Origin: Diphasiastrum complanatum
Lineage: Eukaryota > Streptophyta > Lycopodiopsida > Lycopodiales > Lycopodiaceae
Reading direction: 5' to 3'
Assembly: GCA_029204225.1 (NCBI GenBank)
Contig: CM055101.1
Location: 31,338,519 to 31,402,518 of the forward strand
Length of the DNA: 64,000 bases
Below, in pieces: positions 1-12,800 of this stretch (the stretch's first letter is position 1; every line of letters begins with the position of its first letter). Both the position numbers and the translations under genes were made by a program. The notes under the pieces are model-generated. The model was given only the letters and a program-made list of their open reading frames with translations. It ran no database searches and was not told where the DNA came from.

Positions 1-1840
1 ACACCGAGATGTATTCTTCGATAGTGTCCCAAGAGAATTTCACACTTATACGATTATGTGTGGACTACGAAAAACTAGAAAAACAAACATGGAAAGACTA
101 TTATCCACTACCATTATAAATCAAGTATGAGATAAATTGGCAGGGAGAGATAATATTCATTCATGGATTCTTTTGTCTAGTACAATCAAATAACCATCGT
201 TGAAGAGGATAAGATAAAAGCCACATTTAGCCTATCACCTTTGGTGTATTTTCATATCACGTCATGCCATTTGAATTGATGAATGCCCCTAAAACTTACC
301 AACATTTCATGAACAAACACTTCAAGGATAGCTCAGAAGACAATCTCAAAATATTTATAAACGATCTATGTGGAGCATCCACCATAAAAGAGCACATTGT
401 GATCCTAGAAAAATACTGAAGGTACGGGTGTTTTTAGGCCACATTACTAGCAAATATGTCATAGTGACAGATCTAGAAAAATTAGTGCTATCATTAATGA
501 TCATGTGACCTATTATAGTAGCCCCGACTTTAGTTATTCATGGGATTGATTGAATATTATAGGAGATATATAATGACCTACATGTCCACACCTATCCAAT
601 GATTGGATTATTGAAGGAAAACTTTGAATAAGTATGGAATGCTGAGTGCAAACATGTTTTTCAAGACCTAAAAACAACCTTAGTTAATGCTCCTATCCTA
701 AAATAACCATGATAATAAGTTCTACATTTTCACTAGTACCACCAAAACTTGCATCAACTATTGTTTATTTCATATATGAGATAAAATCTATCATCCCATT
801 ATTTTTGTGGGGAGAAAACTAACCAAAGCTGAGCTAAACTATACCAAAGCACGTAAGATCTGTCTAAGGATAGCATATGCCATATCCAAATTCTGACATT
901 AATTACTACATTGCAAAGTGACTTTCTTCACTAAAGGTGAGGTAGTTACTTTGATGTCAAACAAACTAGAACCCCTTGAGTGTACGATGAAACAAATTAC
1001 AACACTTCAACAGTTTCACTATGAGCTTTAACGTAAACCTCCGAGGCTACAAGGAATAAATGATTGTATATGCAAATTTTGGGGGGTAATCCACATTGAT
1101 AGCAAACGAAATACCAATTACATAAGAGAATTTTTTAAAGTGGATGTGATGATGATCCCCGTTTGGTATGCGGCACTGGCTACATATCTACTGCAAAACC
1201 CCCTTTGAACATGACACCCTAGGAAATGTGCAAACTACCAGTACATGCCCTAAGGTTCTCTTTGATAGGAGGTGTCTTACATAAGAAGGGAGTAAATGGG
1301 CTTTACAGATGTTGCATACCGCCCTAGAGGAGGCTAAATTTGTTCTAAAAGAATGTCATGACTCAACATTTGATGGTCATTTCATTAGCCAACTAACGAG
1401 ACAAAAGATTCTATGAGTAGGATAATGGTGGCCTACATTGTTCCAAAATGCACACACTCACACTAAGAATCGTACACTTGCCAATAAGTGGACTCGATTT
1501 CTCGTCCCGATACAAGCATACTTCCCCTTTGAAAATGGGCATATTGACTTTGTAGGACCATACATCCAACATCCTCCACTAGGATGTACTACGTCATTGT
1601 AGCCACCAATTACTTCACCAAATGGGTAGAAGCATGCGTCGTCGCAAAAGATAATGCCAAAGAAACCTCTTGGTTCTTATTGAAACAAGTGATAGGCAAC
1701 TTAGAGAAGTTAGGAACCTCATGTTTATTATGGGTATATATGAACAAAACCATGAAAGCCTCAATCGACAAGTTAATGATCAAACATAATAAAGTACCCC
1801 ATATTATTTGTAGGCTGATGGACATAATGACAACTTCTTA
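1..1840 (+). mobile_element. Decayed Ty3-type retrotransposon pol remnant
   Basis: Scattered plus-strand pieces read as Ty3 pol. Around 250-400 there is a reverse-transcriptase stretch like FELMNAPKTYQHFMN followed by IFINDL, where an intact enzyme has an F/Y-x-DD box. Near 1584-1720 the peptide YYVIVATNYFTKWVEA matches the integrase core start seen in Tat/Athila-like Ty3 elements. The frame breaks many times, so nothing here is expressible. No LTR was recognised, and the left end may lie outside the window. The order RT then integrase in the same orientation supports one old element rather than separate fragments. Confidence 0.7.
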
Positions 1841-2338
1841 GCTCTAATCTTGCTTTTGAACTTTGATGGACTTCTTTGGGATTACTATTTCTATGTATCC
1901 TTATTGCCGATCTCAATGTCTCTTTCAAATCTATAGTTTAGATGTTTGATATAGTACAATTGGTTTTTTACATGTACTACTTGGGATTCTCCATGAAAGT
2001 TGTTGTGCCTTCCATAGTTGATTGATCTTGTTTTTTGCTCTTGATGGATGAGGCTTGTTTGTTGTGTTGAGGAGTATTACATCACATGCATTTATGATGC
2101 ATCATCACATTGGCTACATTTCATTACTTTCAATATTAGCATGCTATTTGCATTGCTATATGTGGACAGAGAGTTCTATTTGTATTTGATACGCCTACTA
2201 GGACCTATATTTCATAGGGTTCTTAATTCGGGTCTTTATATTTGAGGCTCTATAGTGGCATGCTGATGGAGACCTCCTGAGGTTTCGAGTTCGATTCTCT
2301 TAAGCCGCAGAAAGGAGGTCTTTCATATAGTAGTTCTG
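1841..2338. other. Upstream region of VPS51, no gene recognised
   Basis: This stretch separates the Ty3 remnant from the VPS51 leader and should include the promoter. It has short unrelated reading frames only. At about 2287-2299 the string gagttcgattctc resembles the B box of a tRNA promoter, and the preceding 40 bases are loosely tRNA-like. This could be a worn tRNA-derived SINE end, but no A box or tail is convincing. No clear TATA box was placed. Confidence 0.4.
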
Positions 2339-2372
2339 CTCTGAGAGTGAGAGAGAGCGAGCGAGAGGAGAG
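2339..2372 (+). promoter_or_regulatory. GA-rich 5' leader of VPS51
   Basis: A purine-rich stretch (gagagtgagagagagcgagcg and similar) ends immediately before the start codon at 2373. GA-rich leaders are common in plant housekeeping genes and can bind BBR/BPC-type GAGA factors. That role is inferred, not shown. Confidence 0.45.
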
Positions 2373-2573
2373 ATGGCGGAAGATCCTAACGAGAAGGCCA
2401 AGCGAGTGAGGGAGTTGCTCAGCAGCTTTTACAGATCCGATGAGTCGGATTCGGCAGAGTCAACAGCAGCAGCAACGGCAGCTATGCCAGGCCACACCCC
2501 GGGCGGCCGTAGGGATACTTTGTTGGCCATCAACACCAAGGATTTCAATGTCGATCGCTACATGTCATCTCTT
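2373..2573 (+). CDS. VPS51: VPS51 exon 1
   Basis: Sixty-seven codons starting at the first ATG after a GA-rich leader, in phase 0. It holds the conserved [13 protein letters not shown] start and a Ser/Ala-rich linker, and ends in NVDRYMSSL at a GTGTGA donor. The corresponding Arabidopsis N-terminus has the same Asp-x-x-x-Tyr-Met pattern. Reading past the donor meets TGA one codon later, which fits an exon end. Confidence 0.9.
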
Positions 2574-5500
2574 GTGTGATTTATTTTCCCTACCTTCTAG
2601 TTTTTCCAAGCTGCTTTGTTGCTTAATTGTAGCCTAATAACTAGCGAAATTAGAATTCTATTCGGTCTGATGCATAATGCCAGTAGGCTGTTGAGAAATT
2701 CCTTTGTGGGCAATATTGCCAAGCCTTTTGCTTGGATGTGTCCATATGGGAAAGTCTAGTTCTATCCAGTCAGATGCATAATGTCATTAGGTTGTCGGTG
2801 ATTTTGTCTCGGGCAATATTCCCAGCAATTTTTAAGGAAGATAAAATCGAGCTCTTGCCAAATGACTTTGAAAAGACCTATAAGCTCAAAAAGTTGTGCA
2901 AAAGAATGGTAGAAAGTTTCAAACTTTTTGACACAATAGAATCGAGATTCAAATTTAAAAAATCATCTGTTGAATCAATTCTAAAACCGAAGAAGCTTGG
3001 CATAGAACTGATGTTCAGTCAAATTTTCAAGAACCCTAAGTGAGTAATGTGGGCAAGCAATGATCCTTTGGAATGACAATGTCATCAAAATACATAAGAA
3101 CACGTGCTCAGGAGAGGATGAATGATATATGACATGATTAATTGTGGAAGGTCCATTAGTAACACCATTGCATGGAACTCACACAGACTTAATCCAGCGA
3201 ATATCTGAATTTAAGATCAAACATGGAAAAGCCAATAGTCTTTGCCCAATTGGTCCAAGTGCGTCATGCATATGCATAGTAGGATACATGTTTTTAATAG
3301 AGATCTGTGATGGGACAAATCTCGTGCTTTCATGAGCCAATTGGAATTAATCATTACCAAACTCAAATCTACTTGAAAATATCTATATTTGGAAAGTTGA
3401 CCAATGGCTGTCTAAAGTGTTTAATTCATGACTTAACCATGTGGAGGCCCTACCATCTATATGAATGGCTGCTAACTAAATCTTCTTTCTAGGACTCTGC
3501 CATATGTAACGAAATGACCTTCAATTTGAGCCAAATAAAATTTCCTCTCTTTATCAAGAGATGAACCCATACAAGCAGCCAAATTTATCTTGTCTTTGAA
3601 GTCATGTCCAATGCTCATGATGTTGTTTATGTGTGACGTTACAAGAGTTGGATATGACATCTTTGGGTTGAGGGTGCTGTTGCTGAATGGAATGACAACA
3701 TGAGAAATATAAAAGAGATGAGCCTAGAATATTGTGTCTCAATGTTGAAAAGTGATGCATACATTTTAGTTTTTGCAAAACAGTGTTTTGATGACATGTT
3801 GTGATTCAAACACAGTGCTTAGATACTATGTTGGAATTCAAACATGTCGCTATGATACCCTCTTAGAATTTGTGGTAGATACAAGAACGTGATAAGCTTT
3901 GATACCATGTAGAAAATTATACAAGACACTGATAGTATGAAGGAGATGGAGAGAGAACTAATAGAGACATGATAGATTATGTCAAGAGCATAAAGCTAAC
4001 AGATCGAGATGCACACACATGCACGTAAAGGTCCACCTTATCGAGTAGAAACCACATGTTCAACATTACCTTTAGCTTGAAGGCCCCCTCCATAGACTTG
4101 TCATCACCTCGAGTAGTCTAATAGGTCACTACAAATACCTTTCTCAAGTCAATGGTGAGTAGGAGGGACCATTGAGCTACTTAATGGGATAATCGCTAGC
4201 TTGAGGTTAAGGTAGGGTCCTAGATGTAATTAAAGTGACTTATGTAACAGATAAACATGACAATTTTGGGCGTGCATGACGTAGATATTTAGTTTATATT
4301 TAACTTAGTGTCAATTGTATAAGATCTTTTATGAGATTAGTCTATTACTTTAAAGCTCTCTATCCTCAATCTCGTATTATTGTTCTATGTATATTCTTTT
4401 GAAGATCTCTTCTTACCTGCTTGCTAGAATAAGTAAGTAGTATAAGATGTACTAGGTACTAATTAATCTGTAAAAAAGTTTGTTTTCACCTTGATCATGC
4501 ACCAATATTGCAGTATACTTCAAGTTTTAACAAGTTTAGTAAGTGTTTTGGAGCTTTTGAAGAAAATTTTAGGTTCTATGCTCTTGCTTGTTTTTGACTT
4601 CATTTTGTTCTCTAATTTTTCTTGCTCATCATATGGCAGATTCGTAGGACAAGCTTGGAAGGTCTGTTGAAGAAACATGTGGAAATGGCTGCCGAGATAA
4701 AGAATTTGGATAGTGACATGCAAATGTTGGTTTACGAGAACTACAACAAATTCATCAGTGCAACTGACACTATCAGACGGTACAATATATGCTTTTATTT
4801 ATGGAAAGCTATATATTGTATAAATTTTGCATAGGTATTAAGATTTGTCTTTGCCTAACTATGAAGGTAAATAGTATCAAAGTTGGAGACTTTTCTTTTA
4901 ACTTCTATAGGATAATGAACATCAATCACTTTGAAGGGATGATAAAAAAGGTTTGTTTGCAATTATGATTTTGCATATTAGTGATCTGTGTGTAGGATGA
5001 AAGAAAACGTGTCTGGCATGGAAACTAATATGGAGCAACTCCTTGACAAGGTGAAGTGTATTTTCATTTATTCTAGACAAAGTATCCCCTTTTACTTGGT
5101 TTTCTTGGATATTCGTTCGTCTAACAATATAACAACATGACTTGAAAACCAATCGACACTAGTTTTTGCCTTACTTTCTTTAAAATTGAGTTTCATGATC
5201 ACACTTGCAAACTTAGTTGCAGCTAGATCTTAAACTCAATAGATGGGGGTAAATTGTAATGAATAGTTACAGGCAGTTTAAAAGGCCTTAGACCTGGAAT
5301 ATTTTTATATTATGGAGCCTTTTATGTTTGGGCTTGTTGGGATTATTCAGGGAACTAAATTATTAGAGTTTGCTTATCATTGGGCCATAGTAATTCCTAC
5401 ATAAATTCTAAAAGGCCTCGTGAAGGTAAGTAGAGTTCGAGCTGAGTATTTGAACAAGTTGGGATTTTCTCTCTAGTCAAGTGAATGTCAAAAGAAATAG

Positions 5501-8500
5501 TATAGCATAAAGCTGTTCATAGTATCATAGACTAGGAGTAAGCTAGAATTAGAGTTGGAGTTTCTCTTTGAAAGAACTATTAGTATCATCATTTCGCAAG
5601 ACACTATTGTGTGCAATTTCGTTTAGAGCCATCATTGAGGAGGGATTCAAAATTCAACAATATTTTTTTGTCTTGCTCTGCTAACTTTTGAAAATCATTT
5701 TGATAGGGTTCCAACAAAAAAGTCGTGGAAGCATATGAAAGAAATTATCAGTCCTTGATGTGACTAATTATAACACTGAGATTTGGAGTTGTGCTGGTTC
5801 TGATCATTAAGTTAATTTTTCCTATATCGAGCTGTTTGACTCATTGTAGGTGACAGCAGTGCGCACTACAAGTGATGGTGTTAATGCGTCATTGTTTGAA
5901 AGAAGAGAACGCATTGAAGAACTAAATGGCACTCGTAGTCTTCTACGTAAAGTTCAGGTCAGGTCAAATATCTCAGCTCCAAAGTTTTTTTATGCTTTGT
6001 GGATGTGCATTCAACATGTTTTCCCATAATGTGATTGCTTTTGGATTAACCATTGAACCTTTAGTCCATCTTTAAGTGTTGGGTCAACCCAAAAGCCATA
6101 GATTATGTCAACATGCTAGTCATGTTATTGTTATGACTTGCTTGTAGATACATGGAGCTACAACATCTACTTGTACTTCAACTAAATTTTCACGTGATTG
6201 CTTACATGTTATTCTTCATTTTGTTCTAATTCTCAAAATAAACTCAAATCATTTTCTTTATGAACAAAACTAGGGGAGAGAGAGAGAGAAAGAAAGAAAA
6301 AGAAGAAAGCTTTGTTGATATCCTTGTGGTACTAAAGGTATAGAAGATTAAAAGAGTACATTTCAAGTATGGCTTGACTTAGGGAGCGTAAAATGTCTCA
6401 AAGGAAAAAGTTGTAACATCTGACAATAGACCAAGTATGAAAGGTACAGAGATGATCATAACTAGGTAAAGAGCTATAAGAGTACTCATAACAAGAGTTT
6501 CCACGAACCAAATAGCTAGACTAAATAATTAGTCTTGTCTAAATGGTAGCCATCATGTCATATCACGAGATGAATGTTTGAAGAAGGTTGTGATGGTGGA
6601 TGATGTGGGTGCCATTGTATAATGGAGAACACTTGAAAATCCTGCTTACAAAGCACCAAGAGGGATAATAGTGAAGACAAACCACTCAACCAAGAAGAAT
6701 CTAGAGATCAATACATACTACCTTCATGCCCAAGCCACGATGTGTGATGCCGATGAGGAGAGAAAATAGGCAATTGGAGAATGAAAGCCAATGATGGAGG
6801 AGGGTAAGTTTCTATAGGGATAATATGCCCTAGTGGCGCCTGTGCATGTGCCCATGCAACCCAACCATGCAAGTGATGATAACATCAAAAGACTTCCCAA
6901 AATCTTGGAAGAGAAGACGAAGAAGAAGCTCCATAGGTTGATGCACAAGAATATGAGGCTCGAGAAGGCGAGTATGAGAGAACACTATGAATTGAAGAGC
7001 CTAGAGGAATGTATTTGCCGATAGTAGGTGCAAAAAAAGACAAACTTGCTGATAGCATGACACTCCTTGGGACACGTACTCTCCAACAAAGTGTGTCACT
7101 AGAATTTAAGGTACCCAAATGGTATGAGGAGATCATGAAAGATGAGAAGATGAATCAACCTGGATCTAGTTCACAGAAAGAGGTGAGAAGATTAACACGG
7201 GAAAGAAAACCTTCTAATTGCTATCATGTGAACTATGCCGAAAGCCATCGACCCTTGATGAGGCAAAGGATCTCAAAGAGTGGCAAGGGGCAATGGAAGA
7301 GGAGATCGAGTCAATCCACATGCATGATACGTGGGAGTTAGTTGATCTACCACATGGAAAGACATTGACAACAAATGGGTATTTAGAACAAAGTTTCATG
7401 CGGATGGCACGATTGCAAAGCATAAGACAAGCCTAGTGGTAATGGGCTATGAGCAAAGCAAGGGGATTGACTATGAGGAGACATTTGCTCTAGTGGCTAA
7501 GTGGAGTACGCTATGCTTGATTGTTGCCTTAGCATCTCATTTTGGGTGGAAGATCCATCAAATGGATGTAAAATCCACATTCCTGAATGGTGACTTAGAA
7601 GAGGATGAAGAAACATAAAAGCATTTATAGCTTATAATCCAGTACCTGCAGAAATACATGCAAAGAGCCAATAGACATTATTTGTAGATATACATGAGAA
7701 CTGCCCACAGGCAGAAACCGCAATCGGCCGCAAAGTCCTGCATGTGGTTTCGACAAAGGTAGAAACCACAATCGGCCGCAAAGTCCTGCATATGGTTTCA
7801 ATGATGGCAAAAACCACAATCGGCTGCAAAGTCCTCCATACGGTGTCAACGAAGGCAAAAATCGCAAACAACAGCACTAAAAGATTGTGGTTCCAACGAA
7901 GACTGAAGGAACCAAACTGCACTGCACCGCAATGCACCAACATACAGTTCCAATGAAGAATGAAGGTCAACCTTGTGAATATCAAAACCACAATATGCAA
8001 ACCACAATGCACCGCAAGGACTCACATATGAAGGCAACATAAGTGGAACAAGGAGAGCCAGTGGCATCCTAGGTCTTGTCCACAGTGATTTATGTGGACC
8101 AATGCAGACTAGATCTCTTAGTGACTGCTATTACTTTATTACCTTCATTGATTATTATACCAAATGCATTCGGATTTATTTCATAAGCAAGAAATCAGGT
8201 GCTTTTGCTAAGTTCAGGGAATTCAAGGCATTAGTTGAAAAGCAAACAAGATGTTGCATCAAGGCTTTGAGATCTGATGGAGGCGGTGAGTATTTTTTGA
8301 CAAAATTTATTGATTTTTGCAAAGATCAAGCATACTAAACGTAACTCCAGTTACTATTGTTAGTCCTCAACATGCATATAGCCATCACACACCATGTATT
8401 GCTCCACATGTCATTATTTGTGGTTTTGGGCCCTCTCAAGGTAATCAATCACCAAATTGGCGTTGAATGGAATTTCGAGGCATAACTAATAATCTGGACT

Positions 8501-9054
8501 ATTGGAAGCCTAATACTGTAGTGATTAGAGAATGTGGGAATATGGTGTTTTAGATGTGCCACACATTCCCAGACCTTCTCTGGTAAAGATGTGCTTGAGA
8601 GTGTGACATGGGAACGTGATTGGGAATGCGTTCCTTGGTCATATTTGCTGCAAAGACTCAAAAACAAGACAAATGAAGGAGGAACTCTTGGGAATGTTAT
8701 TGGGAACATGTTCCCTGCTCACAGTTTCTGCTGAAACCAAAAAACAAGATAAACGAGGAGGAAACTAGAAAATCTAGAGGTATTTTACATATTATGTGCT
8801 TTGCATAAATATGATACTCATCCTTTGTTTTGTTTATTTTATGTGTAATTTCAATATACAAATTTCTATAAATTTTAAATTTTGATGTGTATGTACATGT
8901 TTTTATTGTATGTTATTTTGTTGACGTGAATCAAGGTTGCATCGAATCGCGGTTCGAACTGCCTTTTACGGTTCAAACCATCGAATCGTTCGGACCCGGT
9001 TCGAACCGTCTGGCCCTAAAATGATTCCATCGGCCCTCGGGATTCTGTTCGCGC

Positions 9055-9136
<82 letters not shown>

Positions 9137-9782
9137 GTGCACTCAGGAGTCAGCACTCTGTGTGCATTTGCCATTCAAATTGTGTGTGTGTGCTCAGTGC
9201 TGTGTGTGTGTGAGAGAGAGAAAATGGTGTGATTTTGTGTGTGTGTGTGTGTGTGTGTGATATTGTGTGTGTGTGTGTCCACTGTCTTTTGATGTGTACA
9301 GTGTGTGTGAGTGAATCAGTGAGTGTGTGAGAGAGAGAGAGTGTGTGTGTGTGATATTATGATATTGTGTGTGTGTGACATGTGTGCATTGTGTGTGTGA
9401 GTTTTGAGATGTGTGCACATTGCACTGTGAGTTTGTGTGAGGCTTGAGCACTGAGATTGTGTGTGTGCACTGTAGTCTGTGTGCACTGTGTGCACTCTGT
9501 GTTTGTGTGTGTGCACTCAGCACTGTGTGTGATATTTTGTGTGTGACACTGTGTGTGACATTGTGTGCACTGTGTGTGTTGAATCTTGATGGGGTTCAAT
9601 GTGGGGCCTGGGCAATGGGCATTGTGAGATGGGTGTGGGACCTGGGTAGCTACTTAGTTAGAAGCTACTAGTTAGAAGTTAGAACTTAGAAGTTAGGAGT
9701 TAGTGACTAGTCTGAGTTAGTACTAAGTAGTTACTAGATTCTAGTTAGAAGTTAGAACTTAGAGAGATCTGTAGATTGTCAC

Positions 9783-9846
<64 letters not shown>

Positions 9847-12800
9847 ATGCCGAGGGATAGGGATCCCTTGTGGGATCACGTCACCATCACTGCGGCCTAT
9901 GGCACATCGGGCACGAAGAGATGGACTTGCAGATACTGTCACCAGTCTTACACTGGAGGGCCCACACGCATCAGGGCACAGTTGTTACGTTTGAGGGGGT
10001 ACGAGATTGTCGCTTGCATGCATGCTCCTGACGCGCTACTCACTCCTGTCGCATCGGAGGAGGTTGGCCCTTCGAGGATGGGGCCCAGACCGAGAGGTAA
10101 ACATTCAACTCTAAGACTCTTACACTTCAAAGTTCAAACATTGATCAAGTTTTAAGTTTTAAGTTTTAGCTCACATGATACATCAAGTTTGAAGTTTCAA
10201 TTTCATTGATCATCTAATTTCTAAATTGTATTGTAATTTCAAATTTGTGATGATTGTTAAATTGCAGGCGTTAATTGTAAATTACTTGTTAATTGCAATT
10301 TGCAGGCTGCAGCTAGCTATTTATGTTTAATCATGAATATTCAAATGATCATTTATCATTGGAATTTGCCATGAAATTTGAATTACAATTTACAATTTAA
10401 GATCTATCCTGATTCCTCTCGGATCTATCATGAATCATGATTCATCTTGTTTTGTCACCTGTAAGTGAGTCGTTGCCACGATCCACTGACTTGTCACTTG
10501 TCACTTGTGAACTTTCAACTAGGTATGGTTGCACCATCATATCTGATGGTTGGAGCGATACGAGGAGGCGCCACATATTGAATATCCTGGTGTCTTCGTG
10601 CATGGGGACGATGTTTCTCAGATCCATCGACACCTCTCGGGAGGCAGTCACGAGCGAGGACATGTTCTCACATATTCGAGCTGCCATTGAGGAGGTCGGA
10701 CCACAACACGTTGTATTGGTATATATATTATACTTATTACAAATTACAGTTTACGGATTACCTATAATGTTAAAACTTAAATGGTATTAGGTTACAGGTA
10801 ATTACTAATTTGCAAATGTCAATGTTGAATGTTCATTGTTCAATGGCGATTTCGGATTGATTAACAATGGATTATGGTTCACTAAAGTCTAAGCAGTTGC
10901 CACTGAGCACTTCAGTCTTGAATTCGGAATTCCAAACTCATGCACATTGCACATTGCATTGTATGATTGTATAGGTGGTCACAGATAATGCGTCAAACTG
11001 CGTCTCCATGGGTAGGCTCGTTAATGAGAACTACCCCCACATCTTTTGGACACCTTGTGCTGCACACTGCCTGGACTTGTTGGTTGAGGATGTGGCCAAG
11101 ATTCCATGGATTGCGGAGGTGGTGCGTACTGCACGGTTCTTGGTGAGATTTGTCACCAAGAAGCCTAGGGTCCTAGCCATGACAGTCCACCTTGGATGTC
11201 TTGAGACCTGCCCCCACCAGGTATGCAAGTTGCAATTCAAATTTGATTCTTGAATGCGCTTCTGTAGACTGTTGGAACTTGGTAAGTATTTACTATTTAG
11301 TGTTTAGTTAGTAGTGGTAAATATTTCATGCAATGATGCATGTGCCATCTATTGTCTTGACTCTTGACTCTTGTCAGAAGTTAGAACTTAGAATTTGTCA
11401 CTTGTGCAATGTGCCCTATGCAGGTTTGCATTTATGTTCCTGGTCCTGGAACGACTGTTGAAAGTTCATCAGGGCTTGAGGCAGATGGTTGTTGCTGTTG
11501 ACTGGGCGCAGTGGGGGCCGTCACAGGAGCCCAAGAGTAAGAGATTCGAGCGGACCGTTATGCATTCACCATTTTGGGATGAGGCTCGATCCATTGTGGT
11601 GGGCCTACTGCCCGTCTACACTGTCCTGCGCCTTACAGATCGAGAGGGCTGCACATTGGGCCTCTTGTACGAGTTCATGGACAGGCTGGGCGAGCAGTTG
11701 AGGCTTTGCACGACCATTAGCCCAGAGAGGTATTATGTATATCAAGAATCAAGATTCAAATTTCAAATCTAGTATGTAGACAGTAGTATGTAGTATGTAC
11801 TATCATGTACATTGTACTATATTGTATAATTATTACTGTGTCTTGATTCTTGAATCTTAATTCTTGCAGGCTTACGGAGGTCTGGCTCCTTTGGTTGAGC
11901 AGGTGGGAGTGGTTTCATAGGCCCCTGCATGCCATGGCCCACATACTCCATCCACTTTGGAGGAATGAGGAGCAGTTCACAGATAGGGAGCTCAGGGATG
12001 GCTGGAATGCCTATATCTCCCGAGTTTACCCTAATGTACGCGAGCAGGATAACCTGCTGGATGAGCTTCAGATTCTCAGGCAAGAGCCCTTGGAGTTCGC
12101 CACTGGCCCGACGCTTTTGAGAGAGGGTAATAAACTGACCATGTGGCATGGTCGATTTAACATTACAGCTTAAACTTGTTACAACTTACTTCACATTTTA
12201 CTGCATAGTTAGTCAATCATATTGTAACTTGTTGGAACTTGGAACTTGGTTGCAACTTGCTAGTAGTAAGTACTAACTGCCCCTTGAATTGTGATTCAGG
12301 CCAGCTACGTCCCGTGTCATGGTGGTCGAAGTTTGGGGTTGATGTCCCCAAATTGCGTCGCCTTGCCATCAGGATTCTCTCACAGGACTGCACTGCAGTC
12401 GCTTGTGAGAGGAACTGGAGTGTCCATTCCATGATTCATACGAAGAAGAGGAATCGACTATCATCAGCGCAGTTGGAGAGGTTGGTGTACGTACACGCCA
12501 ACCTGAGACTTTTGGGTAGACTCCAGACCACCGCAGAGCCTTTCCAGGTAACTTGTACACCATAAATTATAATTTCTAAATTCTAACATGTGATCCATCA
12601 TCCCAGGTGACAGGACCCAGTTGGCAATTAGTAGATACTATTATACTAAATAGATCATATTACATACTACATACTACATAGTAGATACTAGATTGTACTA
12701 TGTAGCTAAATTTTAACTTTTGTCGGGACTCGGCCCTCCAAATTTTGTCTTGATTTCAATGTGCATTGTGACATGTGCGTAGGTTAATCCCGATCTGATC

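Noticed and set aside
3472-3660. 62-codon minus-strand frame in intron 1
   Set aside because: No family resemblance, no supporting signals, and length within chance expectation.
9194-9599. Overlapping minus-strand frames rich in His and Thr (HTHTHT)
   Set aside because: They are translations of a TG/GTGCAC low-complexity tract inside hAT 1. No start context or domain, and the length follows from the lack of stops in the repeat.
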